17,974 nucleotides of DNA from Actinomycetes bacterium (GTDB taxonomy: Bacteria; Actinomycetota; Actinomycetes; Propionibacteriales; Propionibacteriaceae): contig WQUE01000347.1 of NCBI GenBank assembly GCA_009785885.1, forward strand, positions 1-17,974, written 5' to 3'. Under the pieces are notes generated by a model. The model did not search any database. It was not told the origin of the DNA and was given only the letters and a program-made list of their open reading frames with translations. The position numbers and the translations under genes were made by a program. The stretch's first letter is position 1. The number at the start of each line of letters is the position of its first letter. Below are positions 7,318 to 13,612 of this stretch, piece after piece.

Positions 7318-7382
7318 GTACTTGCTCCTCGTATGGTCGATGTCGGTCACGTCTGCGGCATCCGCGCACAGAGGTACCCACA

Positions 7383-7411
7383 AGTTTATCTGGAGATTCG
7401 TTCTCGTCCAA
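7383..7411 (-). promoter_or_regulatory. Promoter of mgsA
   Basis: On the minus strand TTGGAC (7411-7406), a 17-nt spacer and TAAACT (7388-7383) form the best -35/-10 pair in the window. It implies a 5' UTR of roughly 58 nt, including the AGGAG before the TTG start. Confidence 0.7.
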
Positions 7412-7429
7412 ACCGTCAAAGGAACATCA

Positions 7430-7474
7430 CAGGCGTCTGGCTCGCGATGGTTGGCGCCGCGAGCGCGTCGCCTG
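7430..7474 (-). terminator. Two-part hairpin after ilvE, probable terminator
   Basis: The outer arms CAGGCG (7430-7435) and CGCCTG (7469-7474) enclose a perfect 7-bp inner stem GCTCGCG/CGCGAGC (7440-7446 with 7458-7464). It begins 5 nt after the ilvE stop. There is no U-tract, which is common for actinobacterial terminators. Confidence 0.5.
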
Positions 7475-7479
7475 CCGCC

Positions 7480-8565
7480 TCAGCAGATCCGCTGGGTCCA
7501 GCCGAAGTCGTCGGGACGCCGGCCGTACTGGACGTCGAGCAGGAACTCCCGCAGGGCCAGGGTCTTCGGCCCGGCGGACGCGGAGGGCAGGCGCCACTCC
7601 CCCGACTCGTCGAGCAGCGCGCCGATGGGCGCGATGGCCGCGGCGGTCCCGCAGGCAAAGATCTCGGTGATCGCCCCGCTGGTGATGCCGGTCCTGACCT
7701 CCTCCAGGCTGAGGGGGCGCTCGACCGGCGTGAGGCCGACCCGGGGTGCCGCCTTCAGGATGGAGTCGCGGGTGATGCCCGCCAGGATGTCGCCGTTCAG
7801 CGACGGGGTCACCAGTTCGCCGGCGGCGGTGATGCACACGAAGTTCATGCCGCCGAGTTCCTCGATCCACGTATGCGTCGCGGCGTCGGTGAACAGCACC
7901 TGGGAGCAGCCGTGCTGGTGGGCGATCTCCTGGGACAGCAGCGACGCGGCGTAGTTCCCACCGCACTTGGCCATGCCCGTCCCGCCCGGGGCGACCCGGC
8001 CGGCGTCCGTGCACACCCAGATGTCGACGGGTGCGACGCCGCCCTTGAAGTAAACCCCGACCGGCGTGCCGATCACGGCGAACGTGGCTTGTCTCGTGGC
8101 GCGGACGCCGATGTACTCCTCGTCGGCGATCATGAACGGGCGGAGGTACAGGCTCTGCTCGTCGCCGCCGGGCACCCACCGGGCGTCGAGTTCGACGAGC
8201 GCACGCACGCCCTCGACGAAGTCCTCGACGGGCAACGGCGGCAGCGCCATGCGGGTCGCGCTGGACGCGAAGCGCGCCGCGTTGGCCTCGGGCCGGAAGC
8301 ACCAGATCGAGCCGTCCGCGTGGCGGTAGGCCTTCAGGCCCTCGAAGATCTCCTGCGCGTAGTGGTACACGGCGCCGCCCGCGCTCAGGGGCAGCGGCCC
8401 GTACGGCACAAGCGCGGCGTCGTGCCAGCCCTGGTCGGGGTTCCAGTGCGCGATGGCCATGTGATCGCAGAAGTGCTCGCCGAACCCGGGATCGGCGTTG
8501 ATGGCGGCGATCTCGTCGTCGGGAGTGAACACGGGATCGGCGGGCGGGGTGAACTGCAGCGCCAT
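7480..8565 (-). CDS. ilvE: Branched-chain amino acid aminotransferase
   Basis: PLP enzyme of fold type IV that exchanges the amino group between glutamate and the 2-oxo acids of leucine, isoleucine and valine. The 361 residues match the actinobacterial group. Visible marks are YHYAQEIFEGLKAYR (68-81), LYLRPFMIADE (139-149), the PLP-binding lysine K200 in GTGMAKCGGNYAASL, and the C-terminal EIFACGTAAAIAPIG cofactor-phosphate loop. The ATG at 8565 has a strong AGGAGG 8 nt upstream. An intrinsic terminator sits between the distal promoter and this ribosome binding site, so expression is probably set by attenuation. It is divergent from leuB. Confidence 0.96.
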   Translation of the reverse strand: MALQFTPPADPVFTPDDEIAAINADPGFGEHFCDHMAIAHWNPDQGWHDAALVPYGPLPLSAGGAVYHYAQEIFEGLKAYRHADGSIWCFRPEANAARFASSATRMALPPLPVEDFVEGVRALVELDARWVPGGDEQSLYLRPFMIADEEYIGVRATRQATFAVIGTPVGVYFKGGVAPVDIWVCTDAGRVAPGGTGMAKCGGNYAASLLSQEIAHQHGCSQVLFTDAATHTWIEELGGMNFVCITAAGELVTPSLNGDILAGITRDSILKAAPRVGLTPVERPLSLEEVRTGITSGAITEIFACGTAAAIAPIGALLDESGEWRLPSASAGPKTLALREFLLDVQYGRRPDDFGWTQRIC

Positions 8566-8600
8566 GGTGATGACCTCCTCAGGGATGCGTCTCTGCTATG

Positions 8601-8634
8601 AAAAAGCCCCCGCTGCGCTGGGCAGGCGAGGGGC
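8601..8634 (-). terminator. Intrinsic terminator in the ilvE leader (candidate attenuator)
   Basis: On the minus strand GCCCC-T-CGC (8634-8626) pairs with GCGGGGGC (8613-8606) with one bulged T and a 12-nt loop, and TTTTT (8605-8601) follows directly. It ends 36 nt before the ilvE start codon, just ahead of its ribosome binding site. A second hairpin, GCGTTT/AAACGC (8658-8653 with 8638-8633), overlaps both the upstream stop codon and the foot of the terminator stem. Confidence 0.75.
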
Positions 8635-8657
8635 GTTTCGTCGCGCTGGACAAAACG

Positions 8658-8690
8658 CTAGCCGGTGGCGGGTACTTCGGTCGTCGGCAT
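8658..8690 (-). CDS. Possible 10-codon leader peptide upstream of ilvE
   Basis: A tiny ORF encoding MPTTEVPATG. Its ATG (8690) lies exactly 6 nt after TACGAT (8702-8697), so its mRNA would be leaderless, and its TAG touches the first stem of the attenuator structure. It has three threonine codons and one valine codon (GTA, uncommon in such GC-rich DNA), but no run of branched-chain codons. The ATG also sits in a perfect 10-bp palindrome, CGGCATGCCG. The case rests on position and promoter, not on composition; it may simply be a transcript start that happens to have an ORF. Confidence 0.4.
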   Translation of the reverse strand: MPTTEVPATG

Positions 8691-8730
8691 GCCGTCATCG
8701 TAGCGCGTTCACCGCCCGCCTTCCACACTT

Positions 8731-8747
8731 CAAGACGATTCGTCTTG
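8731..8747. promoter_or_regulatory. 17-bp perfect inverted repeat between ilvE and leuB (candidate operator)
   Basis: CAAGACGATTCGTCTTG has 8-bp arms around one central T. It lies between the divergent promoters of ilvE (-10 at 8702-8697) and leuB (-10 at 8789-8794), so a dimeric regulator bound here could affect both genes. Its identity is unknown; the nearby IclR-family regulator is the obvious candidate. Confidence 0.6.
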
Positions 8748-8753
8748 CCTGTT

Positions 8754-8763
8754 GAGATGCTAG
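8754..8763 (+). promoter_or_regulatory. Box GAGATGCTAG shared with the leuC/regulator spacer
   Basis: GAGATGCTAG here matches GAGATGATAG at 712-721 in 9 of 10 positions. It lies 39-48 nt upstream of the leuB start. Both copies are in leucine-gene promoters, consistent with one shared regulator. Confidence 0.45.
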
Positions 8764-8788
8764 GCGCCGCGCCGGGGCGGTCCCGGCC

Positions 8789-8794
8789 TACCAT
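8789..8794 (+). promoter_or_regulatory. Leaderless -10 box of leuB
   Basis: TACCAT ends 7 nt before the ATG at 8802. It fixes the start of leuB and argues against the long in-frame extension upstream, which would run through the promoter and the palindrome. Confidence 0.6.
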
Positions 8795-8801
8795 CGGGGG
8801 C

Positions 8802-9866
8802 ATGCACGAGACCCACACGCCCACCATCGCCGTGATCCCCGGGGATGGCATCGGACCCGAAGTCGTCACCGAGGCCGTCAAGGTCCTGACCGCGGTGGCC
8901 GGCGAGGACGCGTTCAGCCTTGTCACGTACGATCTCGGGGCGGCGCGCTGGCAGCGGACCGGCGAGGTGCTCCCCGACTCGGTGCTCGCCGAGCTGGGAC
9001 AGGCCGATGCGATCCTGCTCGGCGCCGTCGGCGCGGCGCCCGGCTCGAAGGCGATCCCCAGCGGCCTGCTGGAGCGCGGACTGCTGCTGAAGCTGCGCTT
9101 CACGTTCGACCAGGGCATCAACCTGCGTCCCTCGCGCCTGTACCCCGGGGTGCGCACGCCCCTGGCGCCGGAGGTCGTCGACGGCTTGGCGGTCGACTTC
9201 GTCGTCGTCCGTGAGGGCACGGAGGGCCTGTACTGCGGCGTGGGCGGCAGCCTGCGCGGTGGTGGGCCCGCCGAAGTCGCGACCGAGGTCAGCGTGAACA
9301 CGGCGGCCGGCACGCGGCGCGTCGTCCGGGACGCGTTCGTCCGGGCCAGCCGGCGGCGCAACCACCTGACGCTCGTCCACAAGCACAACGTGCTGGTGAA
9401 CGCCGGGGCGATGTGGCAGCGGATCGTGGACGAGGTCGGGGTCGAGTTCCCGCAGGTCGCGCACGACTACCTGCACGTGGACGCGACGATGATCGCCCTG
9501 GTCACCGACCCGGCGCGCTTCGACGTGATCGTCACCGACAATCTGTTCGGCGACATCATCACCGACCTCGCGGCGGCCGTCACCGGCGGCATCGGCCTGG
9601 CGGCGTCGGCGAACATCAACCCCGAGCGGGTCCACCCGTCCATGTTCGAGCCGATCCACGGCTCGGCTCCGGACATCGCCGGGCAGGGTGTGGCCGACCC
9701 CACGGCGGCGATCGCGTCGGTCGCCCTGATGCTCGACCACCTGGGACGTCCCGAACAGGCCAAGCGGATCGAGGCCGCCGTCACCGCGGACGTCGCCACC
9801 CGGGGCGCCGCACCCCGGAGCACGCAACAGGTCGGCGACGCCATCGCCGCGTTGGCCACCGGCTGA
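8802..9866 (+). CDS. leuB: 3-isopropylmalate dehydrogenase
   Basis: Oxidises and decarboxylates 3-isopropylmalate to 2-oxoisocaproate with NAD, the third step of leucine synthesis. 354 residues. It shows the opening IAVIPGDGIGPEV, the substrate-binding KLRFTFDQGINLRPSRLYPGV region, VVREGTEGLYCG, LVHKHNVLV (catalytic lysine region), and the signature DVIVTDNLFGDIITDLAAAVTGGIGLAASANI with the metal-binding aspartates, then FEPIHGSAPDIAG. I chose the ATG at 8802 because TACCAT is 7 nt upstream and the family begins here; the open frame 68 codons further back crosses regulatory DNA. It is divergent from ilvE and convergent with the ABC ATPase, with 17 bp between stops. Confidence 0.97.
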   Translation: MHETHTPTIAVIPGDGIGPEVVTEAVKVLTAVAGEDAFSLVTYDLGAARWQRTGEVLPDSVLAELGQADAILLGAVGAAPGSKAIPSGLLERGLLLKLRFTFDQGINLRPSRLYPGVRTPLAPEVVDGLAVDFVVVREGTEGLYCGVGGSLRGGGPAEVATEVSVNTAAGTRRVVRDAFVRASRRRNHLTLVHKHNVLVNAGAMWQRIVDEVGVEFPQVAHDYLHVDATMIALVTDPARFDVIVTDNLFGDIITDLAAAVTGGIGLAASANINPERVHPSMFEPIHGSAPDIAGQGVADPTAAIASVALMLDHLGRPEQAKRIEAAVTADVATRGAAPRSTQQVGDAIAALATG

Positions 9867-9883
9867 GGACGGGCGCCGCGCGA

Positions 9884-10651
9884 TCAGTCGTCGCCGCCGT
9901 AGCCACGGGCCTGCGCAGCAAACAGGGCAGTGTAGACGCCATCCAGGGCGAGCAGTTGCCGGTGCTCGCCCTGCTCGACCAGCCGGCCATTCTCGAACAC
10001 CAGGATCACGTCGGCCACGCGGATGATCGGGAACCGATGGGTGACGAAGATCGTGAGGCCGTCCTCCGGGAGAGCCGCGCCGAGCAGCACGGCGCGCAGG
10101 TCGGCCTCGGCCTGAGCATCGAGGGCGCTGGAGGCCTCGTCGAGGACGCGCAGTTGCGGGGACGAGGCCGCCCCACGGTACGACGCGTACAGGCAACGCG
10201 CGATCGCCACCGGCTGCCATTGGCCCCCGGACAGGCCGCGCGAGTCCGGCCACCGGGACCCCACCAGGGTCATGAACCCCTCGGGCAGGTCCAGCGGCAA
10301 GGACGCACACCCGACCTCGTCCAGGACCCGGGACACGGCCGCGGCGTCATGACGCGAGGGCGTCGGATCGGCGACACCGGACCAGTCGCCGAAGGCCACG
10401 TTGTCAGCGAGGGGCGCCTCGTAGCGCATGACCGACTGGAAGGCGGCACTTGTCCTGGGAGACGACGCCCGGTTACCCTCCGGGCCGATCCACCCGATGC
10501 GGCCGCCGGTCGTGCGCCGAAACCCCAGGAGGAGATCCAGGAACGTGGTCTTCCCCGAGTCGTTCGCCCCCAACAAGGCGATCGAGGCACCGGTGTCCAG
10601 GCCGACGCACACATCGGCGAGCGCATCCGTCTCCGCAACCACGGAAGTCAT
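9884..10651 (-). CDS. ABC transporter ATP-binding domain, exporter type, lacking its membrane domain (probable remnant)
   Basis: 255 residues that read as the nucleotide-binding half of an exporter-type ABC protein of the kind that carries peptides. Walker A is GANDSGKTT (28-36), the Q-loop is FQSVMRYEAPLADNVAFGD (Q72), the signature LSGGQWQ is at 140-146, Walker B is LRVLDEASSALD (167-178), and H205 is in THRF. Such proteins normally carry a six-helix membrane domain before this. Here the frame begins almost at Walker A, so the A-loop strand and the membrane domain are missing. Signature-region changes (QWQP for QWQR, DEAS for DEPT) also suggest decay. No good ribosome binding site precedes the ATG at 10651. 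It faces away from the secreted-protein operon. A truncated pseudogene is my reading; a stand-alone ATPase is less likely. Confidence 0.7.
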   Translation of the reverse strand: MTSVVAETDALADVCVGLDTGASIALLGANDSGKTTFLDLLLGFRRTTGGRIGWIGPEGNRASSPRTSAAFQSVMRYEAPLADNVAFGDWSGVADPTPSRHDAAAVSRVLDEVGCASLPLDLPEGFMTLVGSRWPDSRGLSGGQWQPVAIARCLYASYRGAASSPQLRVLDEASSALDAQAEADLRAVLLGAALPEDGLTIFVTHRFPIIRVADVILVFENGRLVEQGEHRQLLALDGVYTALFAAQARGYGGDD

Positions 10652-10823
10652 CACCTCACGACCAACCTTGGGCCTCCCGACGCCCCCTGCCTTTGGCCAC
10701 TCAATCCATTGGCCCCGAGGCCGCGAGTCACCGTCGCTCGGGTCTCGCCGACATCGTGGCCCCGGTAGCACGACGCGTCGACGAGCGGGCTCGCGCCGTG
10801 AGCGAACGGTGATGCAGCGCGCG

Positions 10824-10851
10824 CTGACTGGCATATAGTTAAGGCTATCGT
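10824..10851 (+). promoter_or_regulatory. Probable promoter of the secreted-protein export operon
   Basis: CTGACT (10824-10829), a 16-nt spacer and TATCGT (10846-10851) would start a transcript near 10858. An alternative -10, TATAGT, lies at 10834-10839. The stretch is clearly AT-richer than its surroundings (about 53% GC in 10801-10860). Confidence 0.45.
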
Positions 10852-10869
10852 TTTCGGTGATACAAGCAC

Positions 10870-10913
10870 GCCGACCACAACCCGGCAACCAAGTTGTCGG
10901 CAACAATGCCGAC
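10870..10913 (+). repeat. Mutually exclusive hairpins in the 5' UTR of the secreted-protein gene
   Basis: GTCGGC (10896-10901) can pair with GCCGAC on its left (10870-10875) or with GCCGAC on its right (10908-10913), but not both. The element lies between the predicted transcription start and the ribosome binding site at 10927-10932. It may be an RNA switch or a pair of overlapping operator half-sites. Confidence 0.45.
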
Positions 10914-10936
10914 CAAAGCAACACAGAGAGGATACC

Positions 10937-11274
10937 ATGAATCGCAAAGCAGGTGTGGCGTGGCAGCAGTTGCGCTGACGGGTGCCATGATCGTGGGGAT
11001 ACAGGGCCCAGCGTGGGCTGGCTCCGTGTCCGGTGGTGCCCTGTCGTGCCCATCCAACCAGAATGTTGTGACCAATTCGAAGAGTGCGGGGTACACCAGT
11101 CACTCCTACACCGTGGGATCGCTGCAACAGATTTGGGACTACGGGAACGTCTCGGCGTCGAACCCCTACAGGACGTGGGCGACAGGCTCGCGGACGGCCA
11201 GCAGTTGGTGGGTATCCGGACAGGTGCTCGAGAGCGGGTCGGGCTCGTGCAAGCTCGCGGCAAACCTTACGTGA
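10937..11274 (+). CDS. Small secreted two-cysteine protein (bacteriocin-like by context), apparent frameshift in the signal peptide
   Basis: Not a family I can name. The mature part would be about 84 residues, beginning GSVSGGALSC and ending SGSCKLAANLT, rich in Ser, Gly, Tyr and Trp. Its two cysteines (10 and 77) could form one disulfide. The best start is the ATG at 10937 behind GAGAGG, but that frame stops after 13 codons (MNRKAGVAWQQLR). The frame that encodes the hydrophobic VALTGAMIVGIQGPAWA and the mature protein is shifted. One base inserted near 10959 would join them into a textbook signal peptide. Intact alternatives are GTG 10960 (no basic n-region) or ATG 10906 (no ribosome binding site). 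GC is about 53-60%, well below neighbours, suggesting transfer. It is followed directly by lipoprotein and transporter genes, as in lactococcin-972-type loci; that comparison is inference. Confidence 0.6.
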
Positions 11275-11283
11275 GGGGGACCA

Positions 11284-11805
11284 GTGAGAGCGGCACACGT
11301 CGCTTTGCTGCTGACGCTGGCCCTTGCCGCCGGTGGTTGCACCGGATCGCCGGTAGAGGCCACCACTCCCACCCAGTCGGGTGACGGTGCCGCCCCCTGG
11401 ATGGCGGTCTACGCCGAGTGTATGCGCGACAAGGGCTGGGACGCGCGGGTGCAGACCGATCCCCAGGTCGGCGATCCCGGCGTGGTGAGTTCATTCAACT
11501 CGGACCAGCAGGACGCCTTCATGGCCGACTCCGCGGCGTGCCATGCGGCGGCGGGCGTCCCGACGGAACCGCCGTCGTTCTCCGAGGCAGACGCGGGCCA
11601 CCTATACGACATCTACCTCGGCGTGGCGTCGTGCGTGATCGCCGCAGGCTACGATGTGCCGGCGGCGCCCAGCCGGGAGTTTTTCGTGTACGGCATGATG
11701 CACGAGGGGCTGCCGCCGTGGACCCCGTACGACGGACTCCTGTCGCTGGCCCCCGCCGACTACGCAACCGCGAAGGCGGCCTGTCCGATCCCGGACTGGC
11801 CATGA
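11284..11805 (+). CDS. Putative lipoprotein of the export operon
   Basis: 173 residues. The N-terminus MRAAHVALLLTLALAAGGC is a signal peptide ending in a lipobox-like AGGC (C19; Ala rather than Leu at -3, so not ideal). The mature part begins with a Thr/Ser/Gly-rich linker, then WMAVYAECMRDKGWD and later AACHAAAG, ASCVIAAGYD and KAACPIPDW. The spaced cysteines suggest disulfides outside the membrane. I recognise a pattern of small actinobacterial lipoproteins found beside peptidoglycan-binding export genes, but no function. The GTG start at 11284 lies 9 nt after the previous stop, with GAGGGGG as ribosome binding site. The stop overlaps the next start (ATGA). It could be an immunity or accessory protein for the secreted peptide. 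Confidence 0.75.
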   Translation: MRAAHVALLLTLALAAGGCTGSPVEATTPTQSGDGAAPWMAVYAECMRDKGWDARVQTDPQVGDPGVVSSFNSDQQDAFMADSAACHAAAGVPTEPPSFSEADAGHLYDIYLGVASCVIAAGYDVPAAPSREFFVYGMMHEGLPPWTPYDGLLSLAPADYATAKAACPIPDWP

Positions 11806-12935
11806 GCGGAGCCACACCCGCGAGTACCCCGCCCCGGCATCGCCGGTGGGGCGGGGTACTGGTGGGCGCGGTGTGCCTGGTCGGCGGCGCCGCGGGCGGG
11901 TGGTGGGCGGGGACGACGCTGCTGCGTCCGCCCCCGGACGTGCTGGCCGCGCCCGACTACACGCTCGTAGCCGCCCGCACGACCACGATCGGCCTGGACC
12001 TGCGCCTCAACACGGCGGCGACCTGGGTGCCCACAGGCTCCGCGGACGGGGCGGCGGACGGGGTGATCACGAGCGTGGCGGTGAAGCCGGGGAACGTGGT
12101 CGGGCCGGGCGATGTGATCTACACCGTGGATCTGCGCCCGGTCGTGGCGGCGGCCGGCGACGTACCTCCGTTCCGTGACCTGACGCTGGGGGCGCGCGGC
12201 GCCGACGTCGCCCAGTTGCAGCGGTTCCTGGCCGTCATCGGCCACGACACCGGCCAGGCGGACGGCGTGTTCGACACCGCGGTGAAGACCGCCGTGCGGG
12301 CCTGGCAGCACGACATGGGGGTGGAGCAGACCGGGGTCGTCCTGCGTGGCGACATCATGTATCTGCCGCAATTGCCGGCGCGGATCACGCCCGCCGCCGG
12401 CCTGGAAGTCGGCCGGGAGGTTTCGGGCACGTACCCGGTGGTGTCGCTGCTGCCCGATGCGCCCGTCTTCGCCATCGCACTCGGAGAGGCGCAGGCGGGC
12501 CTGATCCACCCTGGCACGGCGGTCGATCTGGCCTACGCCGGCCACGCCTGGACAGCCATCGTGTCGGACGTGCGCGGAACGGCAGGATCATTCCAGGCCG
12601 AACTGGCCGGCGCCGGCGGCGGGTCGGTCTGCGGAGCCGACTGCTCGGCGATCCCGCTGCCTGCGTCCACCACGAACGGGTCCGGTGGACAGGGGGCCGA
12701 GACGTCACAGAGCGGCGGCGTCCTGATTCCGTCCGTGATCCACGTGATCCCCCAAGAGTCGGGGGTGAGCGTGCCAGCGGCGGCCGTCGTGACGACCGCC
12801 GACGGGCGGACGGGCGTCACCCTGGCCGATGGCACCTTCCGCGAGGTGAAACTGGGCACGACGGCCAGTGGGCTCATCGTCGTCGACGGCGTGGCGGACG
12901 GGGAGCCGGTGCGTGTGCCCGGCCAGGAGCCGTGA
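11802..12935 (+). CDS. Membrane-fusion-type protein with peptidoglycan-binding domain
   Basis: 377 residues. A single membrane anchor (about 17-40, WGGVLVGAVCLVGGAAGGWW) is followed by a lipoyl/HlyD-like half-motif GVITSVAVKPGNVVGPGDVIY (87-107). Next is a peptidoglycan_binding_1 domain at about 129-175 (LGARGADVAQLQRFLAVIGH, DGVFDTAVKTAVRAWQ). The C-terminal part is an HlyD-like beta-barrel region (GEAQAGLIHPGTAVDLAYAG, then VPAAAVVTTADGRTGVTL). A CGADC pair sits at 277-281. It probably links the ABC permease to the cell wall, in the way MacA serves MacB. Start ATG 11802 overlaps the lipoprotein stop by 4 nt, which decides it against a long upstream extension. Translational coupling to both neighbours is likely. 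Confidence 0.85.
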   Translation: MSGATPASTPPRHRRWGGVLVGAVCLVGGAAGGWWAGTTLLRPPPDVLAAPDYTLVAARTTTIGLDLRLNTAATWVPTGSADGAADGVITSVAVKPGNVVGPGDVIYTVDLRPVVAAAGDVPPFRDLTLGARGADVAQLQRFLAVIGHDTGQADGVFDTAVKTAVRAWQHDMGVEQTGVVLRGDIMYLPQLPARITPAAGLEVGREVSGTYPVVSLLPDAPVFAIALGEAQAGLIHPGTAVDLAYAGHAWTAIVSDVRGTAGSFQAELAGAGGGSVCGADCSAIPLPASTTNGSGGQGAETSQSGGVLIPSVIHVIPQESGVSVPAAAVVTTADGRTGVTLADGTFREVKLGTTASGLIVVDGVADGEPVRVPGQEP

Positions 12936-13612
12936 CGACCATGACCCCGGCCGAATCAGGCGCGACAGGATTGACCGCCCAGGGTCTGTCCTTCGTCTAC
13001 CCGGGCGGGGTCGTCGGCGTACGCAGTTTCGCGGGTCGCTTCCCGCCGGGATCGCTGTCAGCGATCACCGGGGTGTCCGGCTCGGGCAAGTCGACGCTGC
13101 TGTACCTGCTCGGCCTCCTCCAGCGTCCCTCCGCCGGCGACGTCTTCCTCGACGGTCATCCCACCACGCGCCTGGCCGATGCCCGCCGGGCCTGGCTGCG
13201 TGCCCACTTGTTCGGCTTCGTGTTCCAGGACGCCGCCCTCGACCCGTCCAGGACCGTCATGGACAACGTCATCGAGACGGCCCTCTACCGGAACGCGCCC
13301 CGGCGGGAGGCGGTGCGGCGGGCGCACGACCTGCTGGCGCAGTTCGGCGTCGGGCTCCGCGCCGACCACCTCCCGGGCCAGGTGTCCGGCGGGCAGGCGC
13401 AGCGCGTCGCCCTGTGCCGCGCACTCCTGGGCGATCCGCGGTTCATCCTGGCGGACGAGCCGACCGGCAATCTCGACGCCGACTCCCGCGATGTCGTAAT
13501 CGGCGCGCTGCGGGAGCGCGCCGAGTCGGGGGTGTGCGTGGTCATCGCGACGCACGACGATCGGGTGGCCGCCGCCTGCGACAGCCACGTCGATCTTGAG
13601 GCTGGTGCGTGA
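12932..13612 (+). CDS. ABC transporter ATP-binding protein, MacB/LolD type
   Basis: 226 residues with a complete nucleotide-binding domain. Walker A is GVSGSGKST (47-55), the Q-loop Q99 is in FGFVFQD, the signature VSGGQAQR is at 151-158, Walker B is FILADEPTGNLD (171-182), and H208 is in ATHDD. The DEPTGNLD form and size place it with the MacB/LolD/FtsE group, which includes the putative bacteriocin exporters of lactococcin 972 loci. It pairs with the permease that follows. The start is GTG 12932, overlapping the previous stop by 4 nt; ATG 12941 is an alternative, both near AGGAG at 12925-12929. In contrast to the ATPase at 9884, no key residue is missing. Confidence 0.9.
   Translation: MTTMTPAESGATGLTAQGLSFVYPGGVVGVRSFAGRFPPGSLSAITGVSGSGKSTLLYLLGLLQRPSAGDVFLDGHPTTRLADARRAWLRAHLFGFVFQDAALDPSRTVMDNVIETALYRNAPRREAVRRAHDLLAQFGVGLRADHLPGQVSGGQAQRVALCRALLGDPRFILADEPTGNLDADSRDVVIGALRERAESGVCVVIATHDDRVAAACDSHVDLEAGA

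Noticed and set aside
7318..7419. Upstream extension of mgsA
   Set aside because: It contains the mgsA promoter and lacks family similarity; the ribosome binding site points to TTG 7317.
6796..8601. 601-codon plus-strand open frame opposite mgsA and ilvE
   Set aside because: It is the complement of two certain genes; long antisense frames are expected at this GC content and it shows no domain.
8598..8801. Open frame extending leuB 68 codons upstream
   Set aside because: It would cross the ilvE attenuator, both promoters and the palindrome; the extra residues do not resemble LeuB, and TACCAT sits 7 nt before the ATG at 8802.
10652..11263. 204-codon upstream extension of the truncated ABC ATPase
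   Set aside because: It runs antisense through the secreted-protein gene and its promoter, has no membrane-domain pattern, and is Arg/Ser/Pro-rich shadow sequence.
11418..11801. 128-codon upstream extension of the fusion protein
   Set aside because: It overlaps the lipoprotein gene in another frame; the ATGA overlap at 11802 and the membrane anchor right after give the true start.
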